A DNA stretch of 64,000 bases from Annona cherimola. Its lineage: Eukaryota; Streptophyta; Magnoliopsida; Magnoliales; Annonaceae. The notes beneath the pieces were generated by a model, which had not been told where the DNA came from, did not search any database, and saw only the letters and a list, made by a program, of their open reading frames with translations. Position 1 is the first letter of the stretch, and each line of letters starts with the position of its first letter. The DNA lies in assembly GCA_030490835.1 (NCBI GenBank), contig CM059971.1, forward strand, positions 41,464,012-41,528,011, given 5' to 3'. Below, piece by piece: positions 1 to 12,114 of the stretch. Made by a program: the position numbers and the translations under genes.

Positions 1-3000
1 GTAAGCGAGCGCACCCACTTTAACAAGTTGTTATTTGAAATATAGTTTTAGGATGACCTTCCTTAAGTTCCTTTAGAAACGTTTTAAGTAAAATATTTTG
101 ATAACCATTTGAAATGTTTGAGAAACAATACATCTTAAAATCCTTTTAATAAAAGAATTTCAAATCCTTTGGATTTCCATAAATAAATCATATTTTTCTC
201 TAATATTTCCTTGGTTTCCATTTCGGGACCTTTTGTTTACAAAAGTTATGCAATTGTTCTATCCCCTTGTCCATAACCTAAAAATTTAATAATTGTCCAC
301 ATATCAATCATTTTTACATGAAGGGAAATTGCACAGTCTTTTACATGTCATTAAGCAACCTGAAATCAAACCATTTTATGAAATCAACCATAGGAGGTTG
401 GTCATGCATAAATCCCTTTTTAACACATCCGTATAAATATTTTTTCAACATTTTTAACATAGATTTCCTTATCTAAAGGAAATCAAAACTTTTCAAACAT
501 CATTTCAATACATATGGACTATGTCCAAACCATCATTTATTATTTAATTATCTTGACCTAGCAAAACAAATCTTTTTTATCATTGTTTATCACGAGTTAT
601 TGTAGAAATAACTCAAAACTCATTTACAAATAATATTTTGTGAAAAAGGGTAAGATTCCCTTTTTTCTTATAAAATGCTGTTGAATAATATCATATAGAA
701 CTTGCTTGCTTAAAAGAAAATTCTTAAAACTATCGGTATCAAACATGAAATCCTTAGGAAACGTTAGTGTGGAGAACTTGCTTACTCATAAGCAAAATTT
801 CTCAATTCTATTAACATGAAGCATTCCCATCCTTGGCAATACTTAGGATAAATTATTTATCTTAAGAAGTGTCGCTTGCTTCCCATGAAGCAAACCTTAA
901 GACTTTTCATTAAAGTCATCATTTTTCAAAACTTATGGCTTTGCATTAAAGCCGTCATATTCAAAACTTGTGCTTGCCCATTCGTTAAAACATAAACATA
1001 GACATTGCAATCATATCAATCATATAGAAAGAAAATGCATTTTAGAAAGTTTGCTTGCTTACCTGAGATCGCCATAATCCGTTTTCCTTCGATTCTTTTC
1101 CCTTGCCTAAATGAAAATAATATGATTTTTCATATGTTTCTTTTCCTTGCATTCCATTTAGTTTTCCAATCAATTTTATTCACATATATCATTTATTCGA
1201 CTTCTCAAGTCACTACGCATACATTTAGCATATACGTGCACATTTTTACACATTCCATCTGCTAATCACATAACATATATAACTCCAAAATTAGGGTATC
1301 CATTCAACCATACAAAATCCATCCACTAACTATCATACATAGGTTCATTAACCTTCATTTACCATTTTTCACTTTTTTTTCCAAAATTCATACATCGGTG
1401 CCCGTTCGGAGCGCCCGTTATGACCTTAGGCTTCATTACATAATTCCAAAATTGGAAATTAACCTCATGAAGTGCTAAATCGATATATATTCATGAAATA
1501 TATCATATTTTCATACATTTTTGCACAAAATCATATTCTACATGTCATTTATCATCCTTGCATGTCCATTCCTTCACATATGCCCTTTTGGCAACATATA
1601 CATAAAATATTTCATAAAATTTTCTAAGTCAGAGGTTTAGTCATATTTTAGCGGGTTAATTACCCTTAATTAACATTGCATTTAGGGTATTTTTATGGGA
1701 TTTTAATCCACTTGCCATTTGTTTCCAAAACAGTTTTGATCTGTAATATATAACATTCCTTAATAACTACGTTAATTAACCAAAATAAATATTTCCATCA
1801 TAAAACATTAATAATTTATATTTATTTTGGCATTGTTACCTTGCTTGTCAGCAGCATCCATTTTCAGTCAGCCTTAATAACGTAAATTATTGGGTATATT
1901 TAAACCCATCAAAACCTAACTTTTAATTTTTTCTTGTGATATTAAATATTTATTATATATCTTGTAAAATTTTCAGCCCAAAAATTCCTTGTATAAAAAG
2001 TATTAAAAATCATTTTCTACAGCTGATCCTGTCACCCATTTTACCCTATTTGGGCTAATCTTATCGGATTTTTACTTTTGAAAGAACTAATCGTTTTAAG
2101 CTGAAAAGTGGGTCGTTCCTTAATAACCCCATCATGATTCTTCTCAAAAATGTTGATGCTGAAATTCATTCATTTACTATCCCGTCCATAATTTAGTTTA
2201 CAACATCATATAACTTCTAGATTTGAAACATAAAATTAAGATAATCATATACTTACTTGATTAAATGGGTGACCTCTCCTTTTCCCCTTTCCTTTCCTTC
2301 TATTTTCTTCCTCCTTGGTGGCCTAGGGTTGGGACGTGAGCACTGCCTTAGGGAGATGGGATTTCAGCACTTAGAATAATTTCCAAAAACCAATCCATGT
2401 GAACGTGCATGCTCTTGTAGTGCTGGATTTTCCAGCTGTGCGCCCCATTTGTTGCTGCCCATTTTTCATACCATTGAATGCATGCTTATCTCCCCTTATG
2501 TGATGGTGAACTCACAGCCAAGTAAAATGCATTTTACCATTTTTTAAAAATCCACAAATCTGCATTAATCCAGGCCCTACATCTCTCCACCAAATCACGT
2601 CCACCGTTGCTGCCTGTTTTCATATTTTTTTCTAATTTTTAAAAATCCAAAAATGTGGTTAATTTATACACCTAATTATCCCTTAATTCATATATTAATT
2701 TGGTGTTAAAAATTAATAAAACTCATTATAGCAGCATCAAACATGGGACGTCATTTGCATACACAAGCTGTCCATTTTTTCACCTTCAATGGCAGCTATT
2801 GTTCACGAATTTTCTTGAATTTTTTTCACATAATTAAATGCTTTTTTATATATCTCAACATGTTATATGCATATGTGCATTACTTATAAAATAAAAATTC
2901 ACAAAAATCCAAACAGCAACTGCTTGGAATGTCCATGCATTGCCACCTTGCCTAGCTCCCTTTAAGCTCACCTCTAGCTCATTAATTCCAGTAGCATAAA

Positions 3001-3545
3001 CCAAAAATTTCCACACATTTTTAATCATAAAATAACTTGCATTTCACCTGCATTTGACACCTATTTGGACCATTAAAAATTGCATTCAATTAATGCAGTT
3101 TTTGCCTTAAATGCATGGTACTTTTGAGGTGTAAAAGTCAACGGTATACACCTTTTCTAATGCAGGAATTTTTCCAACATTTTTCGCTTAATATAAGCCT
3201 TCTAAAATGTGCATCTCATGATTTCATTCAACTGTTTCAAATTTCATCTCAATCAGATTTTCCTAGCTCCCATTATAGCCGTTTAAAGTTAACGGTTGAA
3301 ATTGAAATATAATCAATAAATAATTAATCTAATTTCATCATGGATTTTCATAACACAATAACTCTATAATATCAAGCCCATCATCATAAAGTTTCCTTTC
3401 AAATTTCACTTGAATCCTCCTTACAGGCGTTGAGTTATGAATTTTCTAGTGTTTTCCAACATAATTCCACAATTTCCATTTTAATCTCCATTAATTAAAT
3501 CATGGAAATTAACTAAACATTCATGCCACATTCATAATTCACATT
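1..3545 (-). mobile_element. Del/Tekay-type LTR fragment (minus orientation)
   Basis: This AT-rich stretch aligns with the right part of the complete LTR at 4655-9465: position 1 corresponds to about 6480 (shared GTAAGCGAGCGCACCCAC) and the region near 3500 to about 9220. It is the middle and U3 part of a minus-strand LTR whose U5 end lies left of the window. No protein-coding content is credible. Just before the expected LTR tip the homology stops at a short ATTCACATT shared with the tail of an opposite-strand LTR, so the fragment is cut by a rearrangement. Confidence 0.8.
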
Positions 3546-3601
3546 TACCAATCGATAAGGTCTTGAGGTAAGGAAGTGACGTCTCGGTTTGGGGCGCCAC
3601 A
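3546..3601 (+). mobile_element. Tail of a + strand Del-type 5' LTR
   Basis: The last ~56 bp match the end of the full LTR at 32027-36215 and finish with GCGCCACA, the common LTR terminus in this window. A primer binding site follows five bases later, so this is a 5' LTR of a + strand element from which everything upstream has been lost. Confidence 0.85.
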
Positions 3602-4654
3602 GAGCTTGGTATCAGAGCAAGGATTGGTAAACAGACGTAAGAAGGAGAGAATAAAGGATGATAAAAGGATAGGTCTGATGCCACAAAAGTTGGTATCAGA
3701 ATATGGATGGGTGAATAGGCATGGTAAGAAAAGATTTGATATCACGAAGATGATATTTCAGCAAAGATTGATAGATAGATATAAAAGAAAAATGGAAAAT
3801 GATGAAAGAGATAAATTGAAATTTTGAGACATACGATATATATTGTCTTATACTTTGTGTCATTATGACACAATGATATGATTATTTAAGGAAATGTAGC
3901 TGGTTACTATATTTCATAGTATCGATGATATATGAAGGGAAAAAAACATGGGGTTAGATGAGATGAAAAAGGAAATAGGAGAATCTAAGGAAAGACAAAT
4001 GATAGAATAGCTAATGGGTTATGGAACCCTACATAGAGACCCCCCATACCTAAGGTTTATCATACCTCACATAAGATAGCACAAGACTGTGCTATATGAT
4101 ACATACGTTTAGGATATAGAGCCATGGTGACATATGGAAGGCACCAAGGTGCCAACTTTCTAAGTGATTTTTGGTCTAGAGTTATGTTCATGATAAAATG
4201 ACAGATTATGTAAGTATAATCTGTATGTGTAACGAAAAACAACCTTACACTCTGAAAGGTGAAGATAGAAATGAGAAAGGTAGGAAAAGAAGGGAATTTC
4301 CTTTGATTTTTAATGTATTATGTTTGATGTTATGAAAATACAGGTGCATTTGATTTCATTCAAATGCTAAGCCAATGAAAAAGGAAAGGTCATTGATCTT
4401 TCTAGAATATATAATTGACTATGTATGAGTCAACAAGAAAGAAGAAAAGCCAGTAATAAATCTAAGCTACCAGGGCAAAGAGAACAAGTGAGTCTATGAA
4501 CTCATCAATGACGGACAAATATAAATCCTGAGTCAAAGGATTGGTACTGTTATAAGTAATATCTCACAGGTAAAAAGAGTGGAGGACAGGATAACTGCAG
4601 CTTTAGAAGGAGCTATGTAGTAGGCCACCTAAGATTTCGTGGCCCAGACAGAAG
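3602..4654 (+). mobile_element. Internal leader of non-autonomous Del derivative, part 1
   Basis: Untranslated internal region after the PBS. It has no long reading frame with recognisable retroviral motifs. It is nearly identical to 36216-37408, except that it lacks about 114 bp present there between two TATGA repeats (37058 and 37172), consistent with a microhomology deletion. It is interrupted at 4654 by a solo LTR and resumes at 9471. Confidence 0.75.
3607..3618 (+). other. Primer binding site, tRNA-iMet type
   Basis: TGGTATCAGAGC lies five bases (GAGCT) after the LTR terminus. This is the usual plant PBS complementary to the 3' end of initiator tRNA-Met, from which minus-strand cDNA is primed. 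Confidence 0.9.
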
Positions 4655-5214
4655 TGTGGCGCCCCAAACCGAGACGTCACTTCCTTACCTCAAGATCTTA
4701 ATGATTGGTAAATGTGAATCAGGATTATTGCCCTGATCACGCGGCAGGATTTTAATTGGATCTCGTCCAAAAAAATTTTTCGTTTCTTCATTCATCATCA
4801 TTTTATTTGTAACATAAGCAATAGTACACTTGTACATATCCATTTTATAACTTCTCAACATGTACTTATACATCATAGGCCCTCTTGACCTAATCGTGGC
4901 ATTCCATTGCATACATATATCTATTCAATCATTAGTTCACCTATAACTCAGAACTTTAAACAAGTTGACTTATACATCAACATACCTGAGTACTTTCATT
5001 CATCTTATTCCACTCACCATGGCTAATCCTTTTAGCCCACATGGTACTATCTCCTACCTTTTCTCCATTTCTTAGGTCCTCGACTGCTTGAGTCTCCCAG
5101 TACCTGTCTAAGGTTTGGGAAAACAAAATGTGAGTGATAACTCAGTAAGCAAACATTTTGGAGCAAGACTTTCCTTGAAAATCATTTCCTAAAACATTTT
5201 TCTCATAAATGATT

Positions 5215-5660
5215 TTGGCCAGGGGACATTTTATATCCCAAAACATCTTGACATAAACCATATTTGACAATGGACATTCTCATGTCCACAAAAAGACATT
5301 TTTCCACATAAACCATTTCGGCATTGGACGTTCATACAGCCTAAAATATTTTTCCACTTAAACCTTGTTGGAAATGGACGTTTATACGTCCTAAAATGTT
5401 TTTCACATAAACACTTTGATAATGGACATTTTTATGTCCAAATGCATTTTACGTAAGCCTTTTTGTCAATGGACACTCATATGTCCACAAACACTTTTAT
5501 CTCTTAGACTCTTTTAGAAACAGACATTTTTATGTCCACATATGTTCCAACATAAATCCCTTTAGGAAATGGACATTATTATGTCCAAAATATTTTTCAA
5601 CATAAATCCCTTTAGGAAATGGACATTCTCATGTCCAAAATATTTTCCAATATAAACCCT
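5215..5660. repeat. Degenerate ~60-bp tandem repeats with GGACAT/ATGTCC inverted arms
   Basis: Roughly seven diverged units carry aatGGACATTnnnATGTCC followed by an AT-rich spacer. Each unit can form a small hairpin. The block recurs at 37975-38340 and, inverted, at 35250-35700. It lies in the U5/R side of the LTR and is a family trait, not a local expansion. Confidence 0.8.
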
Positions 5661-6109
5661 TTTTCTTAATCCCCATCATGGGGCTTGTTTATAGCAAACA
5701 AGTCATAAATCCTTTTCATGAAAAATTTTGCATAAAAATCATTTTTTATTCTTATTATTTACACATTTTGTGTAAAACACCCTACTTTTAGGGTAACTTA
5801 TGCATAATTGCTCATAGAAATCCAATTTAGGATAACTTTTGTATAAATGCTTTTATATCCCAATCCTTGGGCTTTTGAAAAGCAAAACATATGCAAACAC
5901 ATTTCTCCCCATCCAGTAGTGACACTTACCAAGTGATTATGCTACCTTTTGGAAGAGAATTCATAACAGCACGCTAGTCAGGCGGCTATTTATATATCCT
6001 GCTCCCATCTCAAGGAGGGCGCCGCTGGAACTCCTGCCATCCCTTAGCGACTTGCCTTATATAGAGTGGGCCCCGGTCATCCCAACCGTACTCTACAACC
6101 TGTCTGTTA

Positions 6110-6390
6110 CTTGTACTAATGCACCATACATTATTATGACGGACTGCAGCTCGTTTGGTTTGAAGAACCACAGACCGCAACCCATGTCCTTTTAAATCGG
6201 GATCACAGACCTCTTTCTGCATCCATAACACACAATTGGTTAGAAGAACCACAGACCGCAGCCCATGTCCTTTTAAATCGGGATCACAGACCTCTTTCTG
6301 CATCCATAACACACAATTGGTTAGAAGAACCACAGACCGCAGCCCATGTCCTTTTAAACCGGGATCACAGACCTCTATTTGCATCGATAA
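6110..6390. repeat. 81-bp tandem repeat in LTR (about 3 copies)
   Basis: CCCATGTCC recurs at 6181, 6262 and 6343, exactly 81 bp apart, with the intervening sequence nearly identical. Because 81 is a multiple of three, one minus frame stays open for 124 codons; this is a consequence of the repeat and not evidence of a protein. A single, more diverged unit is seen at 34590-34750 in the opposite LTR. Confidence 0.85.
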
Positions 6391-7194
6391 CTAAAAAACA
6401 TCACAGACCGAAGTCTTTGTTTTTTTAAAATAAATTATTTTGAAAAAAACACATCATAGACTGCAGTCCGTGTCAACTTGTAAGCGAGCGCACCCACTTT
6501 AACAAGTTGTTATTTGAAATCTAATTTTAGGATAACCTTCCTTAAATTCCGTTAAAAAACATTTTGAGTAAAAATATTTTGATAAATATTTATAATTTTG
6601 AGAAACAACACACTTTAAAACCCTTTTTAATAAAACAACATAGGAGGTTGGTCATCCTTAAATCCCTTTCAACACATCCGTATAAACATTTTTCAAGATA
6701 TTTTCAACATAGATTTCCTTATCGAAAGGAAATCAAAACTTTTCGAATATTATTTCAAAACATATGAACTATGTCCAAATCATCATTTATTATCTAATTA
6801 TCATGACCTAGCAAAATAAATCTTTTTCATAAATCAGATCCACTTTTTCCTTTTTCTTTAACAAACATAATTATTTATCATAAAACATCATAAAAGAAAT
6901 TCAAAACTTATTTACGTTTGTTGCTTTGGAAAAAGGGCAAAATTTCCTTTTTCTTATAAAATACTTTTGAAACAACATCATAAAGAACTTGTTTACTTAA
7001 AAGCAAATTCTTAAAAAAAAACATCGACATAAAACGTGAAATCCTTTGAAAACATTATCGTGGAGAACTTGCTTACTCATAACCAAAATTCTTGAATTCT
7101 ATTAACATAAAGCATTGCCAATCCAAGGCAACCCTTATGATAAAATCCTTATCTTAAAACGTATTGCTTGCTTCCCATGAAGCAAACCTTGAGG

Positions 7195-7335
7195 CTTTTC
7201 CTTAAAGCCATTCTTTTCCAAAACTTACGACTTTCATTAAAGCCGTCATTTTCAAAACTTGTGGCTTTTCATTAAAGCCGTCATGTTCAAAACTTGTGGC
7301 TTTTCATTAAAGCCATCATTTTCAAAACTTGTGCT
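7195..7335. repeat. 35-bp tandem repeat in LTR
   Basis: GTGGCTTTTCATTAAAGCC recurs at 7261 and 7296, with a diverged unit before it (about 7200-7245). The related LTR at 33575-33665 holds the inverted counterpart. Confidence 0.75.
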
Positions 7336-9470
7336 TGCCCATTCATTTAAACATGATCATAAACAATTTTAATCACATATCATCACATAGAAGGAAAACA
7401 TCATTTTAGAAAGTTTGCTTGCTTACCTGAGATCGTCATAATCCCTTTCCTTCCATTCTTTTCCTTGCCTTTGCCTAGATAAATGAAAATAATATTTTAT
7501 TTATTTGCATCATCTTCAAATACTTATATTCCTTAGGTTTTCCAACCTATATAAGTTCATCTAATTTAACCCACTTGTCCTTCAAGTCAGGTGTTCATAC
7601 TTATCTCTTCATATACGTCCATTTTTCAACACATACTTATGTGTTTCTTAAACTTTATCAAAATAGCAACTTGTCTCTAATTATAGCATGATTAAACCCC
7701 TTAATTACCATTATACTTAGGTTATTTTTATGAAATTTAAATCCACTAATCATAGGTTTCCAAAATAGCAACTTTGGAACCCATTTTTCACCCGTTTAAC
7801 GTGTCTTTTGACACATAACCCTAACCAGATTTATAATCCAAATTTTCAGCAAATAATCCCACTTTTCTTAATTTAAATTTATATTATTAACATATATATC
7901 AATTTGGATCATTTATACATAGGTTTCATATTTCTTTTTGATTTTGTTCTCCAACTATCCACATATGCTGAAATCAGGCGTACTGAAATCTCAAAATCTT
8001 GAATTAATATCAAATCAAGTGTTTTTGATCTAAAATTTATACCATACCTTAATAAATACATTAATTAACCAAAATAAATATTTTCAACATGAAATATTTA
8101 ATATTTATATTTATTTTGGTATTTTTACTCTGCCAGACAGCAGAATCCATTTTCAGACATCCTTAATCACGTTAATTATGGGGTATATTTATACCCATCA
8201 AAACCTAATTTTTATTTTCGTAATGTGACACTCAATATATATTATATATCCTTGAAAAGTTTTAACCCAAAATTTCTTGTATAAAAATTATTAAAAATCC
8301 TTTGGTTCAGCTGATCCTACGACCCGTTTAATCTTGTCCAGGTTCATTTTCCCAGATTTTTAATTTTCAACGTGCTTATCGTTTTAGGCTGAAAATTATT
8401 TTTTTCCTTAATATCTCTATAATAATTCTTTACAAAAATTGGCATGCTAAAATTCATGCATTTACAGTTCTGTTCATATTTTAGTTTACAACATCATATA
8501 ACTTCCAAATTTGAGGCATAAAATCAAGATTAACATATACTTACTTGATTAATTGATATTCCCTCCATTGAGCACTTGAAATTCCCTTATTTTCCTCTCC
8601 TCCTTGATGGGTATGATGTGCCCTAGCTGCTGCCGTTGGAGAAAATTTCCATTTTTCTCTTATTTTCCTCTCTTCTTCTCTCTCTTCTTCTCTCTTCTTC
8701 TGTCTCTTTCTCTCTCCTTCTCCCCCCATTGCTGGAACGTGCAGCAGCCCCTTGCTCCCGTTTTTTCTTTCTTTTTATAAACCACTTTGCTTGGTGCCCA
8801 AGTAACCCCATAGGCATTTCAGTAAATTCCATTTTCACTTTCCACAATTGCCCTTCTTTAGTTAGCTCTTAAGAAACTGGTTACTTTCTCTCTAAGAAAC
8901 CAACTTCCCATGATAATTAGCTTAATCCATTCCATTCATCTCATAGATTTCATAATTTTATTCCATCGTTTCAAATTTCATCTCAATCCGACGTTTCTAC
9001 GTCATGTTATGACCACTTGAATTTATCTTTTGGATTTGGGATAAAAATAATTAATTATCACCCTAATCCCATCATGATTTCCTTAATCCAATCCATTCAA
9101 AATATTGAGCCTACCTTTGTGAGCTTACTTTTCAAATTTCATTGAAATCCACTTTGTAGGCATCAAGTTATGAATTTTCTATCATTTTTCACCTTAATTC
9201 CATAATTACACTTTAATCTCCATAAATTAAATCATGGTAATTAACATGATTATTCATACACATTTTCACCTTTAAATTCACATTAAGCCCCACGGGTCAT
9301 ACCGACTCACTTTGGGCTCCGATGATTAAATTTTTAATCACCATTCCTAATTAAACCCTAATTGCAAAATATCATTAAATCATAAAATTATCCAAAAATC
9401 ATTCAAAATTAATTTAAATAACACATGTGTCATATTTAAAGACCTACTTAGGTCTGGGTATCACAAGAAG

Positions 9471-10493
9471 AATAATACAAAGCCCTTGGGAAAATACCCA
9501 ACGTGACCAATTAAGAGAAGGTGGAAGAAATGGGATGGTACAAGTAATAATTTTTACCTAGTACCCAAACTTTTAAAGGTTAATAATGGTAAGATAGAAA
9601 TGAATGAAAGATTATTAATGCCTTTCTAGCTCAGTATCCACCTAAGTTCTCAGGTGAATCAGATTTTATTCAAGCTGAGTAGTGGATGACTGAACCCAAG
9701 AACATGTTCAAGGTTTGAAAATGTAGTTATATGTAATGTCCAAGCATTAATTTGCAATGCTTATAAGTAATAGGAAACCCTAAATGGCTATTATGTCATA
9801 ATCAAAGAAGGTAATCTGGAAGAATTTATAAGAAATATCTTCCAATAGGACACCAGGATGTAACACATGTTGGTAATGAACATGTATAGTTAGGGCAAGG
9901 ATAACTTGCCACTAAAGACTAAAGAACCTGGGGTAGGGAAAGAAAGGAGTAGGAAATGTCAACTCAACCGATAGCTATAGTTGATAGGAACTTTTTGCAA
10001 CTTAATACAGAAAATGTAGCAAAACATGTCTAGTTAGCATATATGGAAGGAAAAGGAGATTACACCTATGATACCACAAAAGTTGGTATATCATAGCAAG
10101 GAATGGTAGATAAATGAAGAAAAATGAAGGCAATAATGATTACCGAAATTCTTTTCAATTCCAATACGATTGAAAGATAGGTATGAGAGAGATAATTTCT
10201 CTATGATGTTCATAAGGAATGAGATTAGAAAAAAAATATAAGAACCCTTACTATTTATGGAAACTGGAAAGGGAGATGAGGAAGAAAATATTTTAGACTA
10301 GTTTAATAACCGGTACTCCTATTAAGTAGTCTACGCTAGTATAACCCAGTTGTAGACAATATGAAATGAGAAAGAATGGGTAGTTTAGCAAAAGTATCTT
10401 TTGCTAAGACATTTATGAAATTTTATGTGAGATCAACTTTTGCTCTATGTTATAGAATGAATATATTATGATATATGAATATTATGTGAAAAT
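9471..10493 (+). pseudogene. Internal region part 2 with gag relic
   Basis: This resumes the internal region after the nested solo LTR. At 9624-9717 the + frame reads PPKFSGESDF then an in-frame stop, then WMTEPKNMFKV. This resembles the conserved PPxFxG...D...A..W segment at the N-terminal side of chromovirus gag. The rest is untranslatable and no protease, RT or integrase sequence is present. The element is therefore a non-autonomous derivative with a gag remnant and only about 2.5 kb of internal DNA after removing nested insertions. Confidence 0.65.
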
Positions 10494-11126
10494 TGTTGGC
10501 CCCGAGTTAATGGCAAAACCCAAGAGGGGAGGGGTGAATTGGGTATTTAAAAATTTATAACTTAAACAGAAACTTAACCTCGGATAAATCCGGTCCCCTT
10601 AATGAAGAAACGAAATGGAAAGCAATATAATGTAGAGAGCAGAAATATAAATCAAGCACACAAGATTTTTATAGTGGTTCGGGCAACCTCCCTACTCCAC
10701 TCTTCCAAGCTCACACTCCTTGTGACTTGGGTTCCACTATTGTATTCTCTCAATACAATTAGAGTCACTGCTCTCTTCTAGATTCCAGCTTTAGGGGGCT
10801 TCAACACAACACAACACAAGTAGGTGATGAGTTCCACTCCAATCACACACTACTTTGCTTACACTTGATCTTAGTTCCTCAAACTAAATCAAGTTCAATA
10901 CAGACAAATGAAATAACAGAAGGAGTCTACACTTTACAGATGTGTAGAAACAATTTGGCGCAGAGAAGAACTTGTAATGTAGGCTTTGAAGATTCTGAAG
11001 TTGGGCTCTTACAGTTTGAAGCGAAGTTCTTCCTCTTTGAATGACTTGATCTCTTTAGAGCTCTTGAATATAGGATTTAAGCACACTTAATGATTCTCAG
11101 CTACTTCCTTCGTCCACAATAACTCC

Positions 11127-11134
11127 CTTTTATA
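11127..11134 (-). promoter_or_regulatory. TATA box of copia-like LTR copy 1
   Basis: Minus strand TATAAAAG, conserved at the equivalent place in copy 2 (46137-46144), separating a repeat-rich U3 from a downstream transcribed part. Confidence 0.65.
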
Positions 11135-11689
11135 ATTGTGAAGGGAATTCGAACGTTTGAAGGTGGTTGGCGGGCATTAAATGCGCCAACGTTCGAATAA
11201 ATTCCGACCGTTGCGACCCAAGTCGCAGGCGGAGTCGACTTCGGGTGCAACTTCGTCTTCCGTAGCGACTTCAAGTTTCAGGCTGGGTCAACTTGGGTAT
11301 CAACTTGACCCAAGTCGCAGGTGAAGTCGACTTCGGGTGCGACTTCACCTTGTCAGTTGGCTTTGATGAATTTGAATAATTCCGAGATGCTTGTTCCTTC
11401 ATGCATTTGTTTCTTTTGCATTTCTCATGTCTTTCCTTTATTGTTTTTGCTTTTATTTGCTCCATGTTTTGTAAGCCTTGAATCATTGAATGACTTCTTG
11501 GTCAAGCTTATGTATCTTGTTTTGAACTTGGATTGATCTTCATAGCTTGAGTTTCTTCATCTTGAGATACGGTTGGAGCTTTGCTTTGGACTTGATAGAT
11601 TTAAGTTGATCTTGCGCCTTTGATTTAGTTTTGAGAACACTCAAGTTGACTCTTGGAATGAACTTGAAACTGCATCTTTGAGCTTGAGA

Positions 11690-11985
11690 GCATCAAGTCG
11701 AACTTGGGGTCGACTTCGTCCGCGACTTCGCCCAAGTCGCAACTGGAGTCGACTTCGTTTGCGATTTCGGCATTCTTCCATCCCAAATTCAGCTCTGGAG
11801 TGAATCTCCCGACTGAAGTCGATGCTGGAGTCGACTTCTTTTGCGACTTGGCTTCCCAAGTCGCAAGTGGAGTCGACTTGGCCTGCGACTTCACTTGTTC
11901 TTCTCCCATTTTCAACTCTGGACAGATTTGGCTTCTTGAAGTCAATCTTGGGGTCGACTTGGAGAACGACTTGGCCTTCCATGCT
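11690..11985. repeat. GTCGAC palindrome-rich repeats in U3 of copia-like LTR
   Basis: Degenerate ~24-36-bp units pair AAGTCGCA with a GTCGACTT motif many times; a second cluster lies at 11215-11345. The reverse-complement copy has the same clusters (45210-45545, 45890-46060), so they predate both insertions. Long open frames here on both strands are produced by the repeats. Confidence 0.75.
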
Positions 11986-12114
11986 TTATTTTCTTCAAAT
12001 GTATATGCCTTAAACATATCCACAAACATGTTAGTAGCCAAGACTTACTCAAATTGATTTGTTAATCATCAAAACATAGATTTAACTTGTTTTCCACATA
12101 TTTCCAACAAAAAT

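Larger units (their letters stand above)
4655..9465 (-). mobile_element. Solo Del-type LTR, minus orientation, TSD AGAAG
   Basis: A complete 4811-bp LTR. On the minus strand it begins TGTGATACCCAGACC at 9465 and ends GGGGCGCCACA at 4655. It is flanked by perfect 5-bp direct repeats AGAAG (4650-4654 and 9466-9470), the signature of one integration followed by LTR-LTR recombination. It sits inside the internal region of the + strand derivative. Inside it are GGACAT-type repeats (5215-5660), an 81-bp tandem repeat (6110-6390) and 35-bp repeats (7195-7330). A TATAAATA-like motif lies near 8180-8195, about 1.3 kb from its start. It has no coding content; the purine-rich open frames at 8541-8872 are low-complexity artefacts. 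Confidence 0.92.
10494..12109 (-). mobile_element. Copia-like solo LTR, TSD AAAAT (copy 1)
   Basis: A 1616-bp LTR bounded by TGTTGG and CCAACA, with perfect 5-bp duplications AAAAT at 10489-10493 and 12110-12114. It is the reverse complement of 45091-46861. Its own sense is minus, because CTTTTATA at 11127-11134 reads TATAAAAG on that strand and the opposite copy has the same box. The part upstream of that box holds repeated AAGTCGACTT-type motifs (11215-11345, 11690-11980). Superfamily assignment rests on size, termini and TSD only, since no internal domain is present; call it Ty1/copia-like. Confidence 0.85.

Noticed and set aside
3607..3640. tRNA gene suggested by the TGGTATCAGAGC motif
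   Set aside because: It is the primer binding site after an LTR; no cloverleaf or A/B boxes.
6010..6384. 124-codon minus frame with repeated VCDPDLKGHGLRSVVL
   Set aside because: Product of the 81-bp LTR repeat; no start context, no homologue known to me.
8541..8872. Arg/Glu-rich frames on the minus strand and Ser/Leu-rich on the plus
   Set aside because: A polypyrimidine/polypurine stretch inside an LTR; low complexity explains both.
11625..12057. Overlapping open frames on both strands (up to 138 codons)
   Set aside because: They lie in GTCGAC-rich repeats inside a solo LTR whose boundaries are fixed by its TSD; the same frames appear inverted in copy 2.
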